This document shows positions 6,353-8,344 of a stretch of 8,344 bases of DNA, piece after piece. Below the pieces are notes generated by a model. That model made no database searches. It saw nothing but the letters and a program-made list of their open reading frames with translations, and was not told the origin of the DNA. Within the stretch, counting starts at the first letter, position 1; the number at the start of each line of letters is the position of its first letter. The DNA is from an uncultured Traorella sp. (GTDB lineage Bacteria; Bacillota_I; Bacilli_A; Erysipelotrichales; Erysipelotrichaceae). The stretch lies in contig CAMEUL010000058.1 in the NCBI GenBank assembly GCA_945938205.1, forward strand, positions 1 through 8,344, given 5' to 3'. The position numbers and the translations under genes were made by a program.

Positions 6353-6925
6353 TTATATTTGAGGAACAAGGACATTCACTAGTTGAAACTGATGATCCTC
6401 ATATTCCAGTACAACAACCGTACAGTTTTTAAACGTTTTTTTCATCTTAAATAGATCAATTTTCTGAGACATCAAAAAATTCATACAGGCTCCGGCATGA
6501 GAGACCACCAAAACATGTTCATGATCTTCTTTCTCCATGATGGCTGTCAGATTCTCATTCATTCTATGACGAACCTCAGATACGCTTTCTCCTCCGTATT
6601 GAACAAAGAAAGTTTCATATTCTTCAAGTGTATCAGGATTGAGATCTTCACTTTCTCCTTCCAATGTTCCAAAATTCACCTCTTTGATTCCTTTCAATCG
6701 AATATAGGATTGGTTCGTGATCAGTTCAGCCGTATCACAGCATCGCTCACTGGTCGAAGTGTAAATATGATCAAAGGTGATCTTTAGTTCTTCCAGCTGT
6801 TTGTTGATGGTCAAGGCCTGTTTTTTGCCATTTTCCGTTAAGGGTGAATCACACCATCCTTGAATTTTTCTTTGCACATTAAAAAGCGTCTCTCCATGTC
6901 GCATCAAATAAAGTACTTTTTTCAT
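6353..6925 (-). CDS. Histidine phosphatase (phosphoglycerate mutase-like) family protein
   Basis: A 190-residue member of the histidine phosphatase superfamily. H10 in LMRHGET is the phospho-accepting histidine, R9 and R61 (STSERCCDTA) bind phosphate, E82 in KEVNFGTLEG is the likely proton donor, and H143 in VVSHAG completes the pocket. The length and short insert fit the cofactor-independent-phosphatase-like GpmB/CobC/PhoE group, not a glycolytic mutase (about 230-250 residues). The substrate is open. The frame extends 30 nt further, but MKKVLYLMRHGE is the usual family start. The alternative ATG at 6955 would lie within the promoter -35 box. No SD is present; a -10 element ends 6 nt before the ATG. 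The gene heads the run leading to pepP and the methyltransferase. Confidence 0.9.
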   Translation of the reverse strand: MKKVLYLMRHGETLFNVQRKIQGWCDSPLTENGKKQALTINKQLEELKITFDHIYTSTSERCCDTAELITNQSYIRLKGIKEVNFGTLEGESEDLNPDTLEEYETFFVQYGGESVSEVRHRMNENLTAIMEKEDHEHVLVVSHAGACMNFLMSQKIDLFKMKKTFKNCTVVVLEYEDHQFQLVNVLVPQI

Positions 6926-6931
6926 GTTTCC

Positions 6932-6960
6932 ATTATCCCATAATTCTTTGCCCATGAAAA
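6932..6960 (-). promoter_or_regulatory. Extended -10 promoter of the histidine phosphatase operon (leaderless geometry)
   Basis: On the minus strand TTTTCA (6955-6960), a 17-bp spacer and GATAAT (6932-6937), preceded by TGG, form an extended -10 promoter. GGAAAC then leads directly to the ATG at 6925, so the predicted +1 is the A of the start codon. Confidence 0.55.
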
Positions 6961-6962
6961 GA

Positions 6963-6991
6963 TTGAGTTTTACTGCATTTTCTATTACAAT
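6963..6991 (+). promoter_or_regulatory. SigA-type promoter of the second YjdF-like gene
   Basis: TTGAGT (6963-6968) and TACAAT (6986-6991) are exactly 17 bp apart. The predicted transcript begins near 6998, about 10 nt before the ATG at 7008. The leader would be very short and start inside the AAAGGTGA SD. The -35 box lies within a few bases of the -35 of the divergent phosphatase promoter, so the two compete for adjoining DNA. Confidence 0.6.
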
Positions 6992-7007
6992 ACAAAAGGT
7001 GATAAAA

Positions 7008-7844
7008 ATGAAAGAAAAAAACTCTTACTTCCAAAAATTAAAAAAAGCACTTTCTTTGGAACTCAGAGAACACAGAAGTTCTTTTGCTGTCTATTGGATC
7101 CTCCGTCTTTTAGTATTGATTATTGCAGGCATTCAAATTTATTATCGAAATTATGAACATCTGTTCTTTTGTATCCTTACACTGATCCTGCTTTTGGTTC
7201 CAAGCTTTGTGCAATTGACTTTCAAGATAGAACTTCCCTCCACCTTGGAAATCATATTATTAATGTTCATATTTGCTGCTGAAATTTTAGGAGAATTAGG
7301 TAACTTCTATTTAATATTTCCTTTCTGGGATACTATGCTTCATACGATGAATGGATTTCTGGCTGCTGCCATCGGATTTTCATTAGTCACATTGCTGAAT
7401 AAAAGTGAAGCCATTCAGTTTGAACTCTCTCCTTTGTTTACAGCAATCGTTGCCTTTTCATTCTCTATGACCATTGGCGTTATTTGGGAATTTTTTGAAT
7501 TCTCTATGGACAGTTTTTTTGGCATGGATACACAGAAAGATACGATCATTACTGCCTTCAATACTGTGGCTTTAAATACCAACGGTACTGTGACCTCTTT
7601 CAAGGATATTCAAAATGTAGTGATTGATGGTGTAGCTCTTCCAATTCAGGGATATATTGATATCGGTCTGATTGATACGATGGAAGATCTGTTTGTAAAT
7701 TTTATCGGTGCCGTTGTTTTTTCAACCTTTGGTTTTTTCTACATCAAATACAAAGGCAATATCAAACTTGTTAGAAGATTTGTCCCAACCAAAAAAGCCA
7801 AAGAAAAAGACTATCTTCAACTGGTTGATCAAGAAAAAGAATGA
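7008..7844 (+). CDS. YjdF/DUF2238-like integral membrane protein (long form)
   Basis: A 278-residue polytopic membrane protein with about six hydrophobic segments (roughly 27-45, 51-71, 78-98, 112-130, 143-163 and 227-246), a basic N-terminus and a charged C-terminal tail. It carries the same polar set as the protein at 763-1401: D108-T-M-L-H112 with G116, W160-E161-F-F-E164 plus D168, and D223-T-M-E-D227 followed by N231 and G234. Between WEFFE and the D-x3-D pair it has about 40 extra residues (170-220), polar and probably outside the membrane. The family is YjdF/DUF2238 and its function is unknown. The longest frame starts at 6924, but AAAGGTGA 5 nt before the ATG at 7008 and a promoter at 6963-6991 fix the later start. 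It is a single-gene transcript ending at the hairpin at 7851. Confidence 0.82.
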   Translation: MKEKNSYFQKLKKALSLELREHRSSFAVYWILRLLVLIIAGIQIYYRNYEHLFFCILTLILLLVPSFVQLTFKIELPSTLEIILLMFIFAAEILGELGNFYLIFPFWDTMLHTMNGFLAAAIGFSLVTLLNKSEAIQFELSPLFTAIVAFSFSMTIGVIWEFFEFSMDSFFGMDTQKDTIITAFNTVALNTNGTVTSFKDIQNVVIDGVALPIQGYIDIGLIDTMEDLFVNFIGAVVFSTFGFFYIKYKGNIKLVRRFVPTKKAKEKDYLQLVDQEKE

Positions 7845-7850
7845 AAAAAA

Positions 7851-7917
7851 AGGCTGTAACTATATAGAACGATTTCAAATATGAAATTTACTCTATAGAG
7901 GTTACGCCTCTTTTTTT
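7851..7917. terminator. Long bidirectional terminator hairpin
   Basis: A compound stem starts 7 nt after the YjdF-like stop: AGGC/GCCT (7851-7854 with 7906-7909), GTAAC/GTTAC (7856-7860 with 7901-7905), TATAGA/TCTATA (7863-7868 with 7892-7897) and ATTTCA/TGAAAT (7872-7877 with 7882-7887). Seven Ts follow on the plus strand (7911-7917). On the minus strand the A-run at 7844-7850 supplies the U-tract, so it also ends the convergent DUF349 transcript. Confidence 0.85.
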
Positions 7918-7922
7918 ATTTT

Positions 7923-8344
7923 TTATTGTGCCAGTTTCTGATCGATATCGGCGATTTCTTCTTCTAATTGTTTGATGAAATCTTCTTTATCTTTAATGGA
8001 TTCTTCCGTTTCATCAATTTCTCTTTGTGAATACATGCCTACCATGTTTTCCTGCATACGTTTGATGGCACGCTTCTGATTATTGATCATATCCTGCTTG
8101 CGTGCACGAACTTCTTGCATTCTGTTTCGCCATTCCTGATGTCTTCTTTCATTGGATTCTTTTAATCCAGCAAAATAATCATCCATGATTCCTCTGAATT
8201 CATTCCAGATGGCATCTTCATTTTCTTTTCCACAGAATCCGATCTGTTTCCAGTCTGCACTTAAGGATTTCATCTTTTCAGTGTTTTCTTTAGAGTAATT
8301 CTGGCTCTCATTGACTGCTTTGGCTTCTTCAATCAGAGCTTTTT
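7923..8344 (-). CDS. DUF349-domain coiled-coil protein, C-terminal part (5' end outside window)
   Basis: The frame is open without interruption to the right edge, so the first methionine at 8273 is internal and the true start lies beyond the window. The 139 visible residues begin KALIEEAKAV. They include a DUF349 signature, MKSLSADWKQIGF followed by IWNEFRGIMDDYF, the repeated W-x3-G ... W-x2-F pattern of this family. The rest is a charged coiled coil rich in K, E, R and Q, ending in a helix of about 35 residues with an IKDKEDFIKQLEEEIADID heptad pattern. DUF349 proteins are cytoplasmic, usually have several such repeats, and have no firmly established role. The stop lies just 5 bp from the T-run of the shared terminator. 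Confidence 0.88.
   Translation of the reverse strand, partial: KALIEEAKAVNESQNYSKENTEKMKSLSADWKQIGFCGKENEDAIWNEFRGIMDDYFAGLKESNERRHQEWRNRMQEVRARKQDMINNQKRAIKRMQENMVGMYSQREIDETEESIKDKEDFIKQLEEEIADIDQKLAQ

Noticed and set aside
6353..6925. Calling this gene a glycolytic phosphoglycerate mutase.
   Set aside because: At 190 residues it is too short for the dPGM enzyme and fits the broader histidine phosphatase group; the substrate cannot be named.
6924..7007. N-terminal extension of the long YjdF-like protein from the ATG at 6924.
   Set aside because: That stretch contains the promoter and SD of the gene and overlaps the start of the phosphatase gene; the ATG at 7008 has the SD.

Overview
The window reads as a low-GC Firmicute chromosome, most likely an Erysipelotrichia-type gut bacterium. 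This rests on AT-rich genes, Shine-Dalgarno (SD) sites such as AGGAGG and AAGGTGA, SigA-like promoters, and a lysine/glutamate-rich DUF349 coiled-coil protein. The lineage is inferred from style, not from a marker gene. No rRNA, tRNA, CRISPR array, transposase or phage gene is visible, and no gap between genes reaches 300 bp.

Left part, minus strand: a sensor-type diguanylate cyclase (1461-3062) is followed 59 bp later by a small YjdF/DUF2238-like membrane protein (763-1401). A terminator hairpin (629-652) comes next, then a DhaS-like TetR regulator (57-602). The cyclase has a good SigA promoter of its own (3101-3130).

Middle, plus strand: a Cof-type HAD phosphatase (3227-4048) and a Qac-type small multidrug resistance protein (4058-4372) form a tight two-gene operon. 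It ends at a bidirectional hairpin (4396-4417) that also serves the convergent minus-strand operon. That operon is a histidine phosphatase (6353-6925), an Xaa-Pro aminopeptidase (5042-6286) and a SAM methyltransferase (4443-5039), the last two separated by 2 bp.

Right part: a second, longer YjdF/DUF2238-like membrane protein (7008-7844, plus strand) is transcribed divergently from the phosphatase. It ends at an unusually long hairpin (7851-7917) shared with a convergent, 5'-truncated DUF349 protein (7923-8344).

Most genes are housekeeping or stress functions. Two things stand out. First, two divergent YjdF-like proteins share a D-x3-H / WEFFE / D-x3-D residue set that resembles VanZ-like proteins, and one of them sits directly behind a cyclic-di-GMP synthase. 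Second, the TetR, HAD and phosphatase genes lack SD sites and each has an extended -10 element ending exactly 6 nt before the ATG, which predicts leaderless mRNAs. Start codons of four genes were moved inward from the longest open frame on SD, promoter or family evidence.
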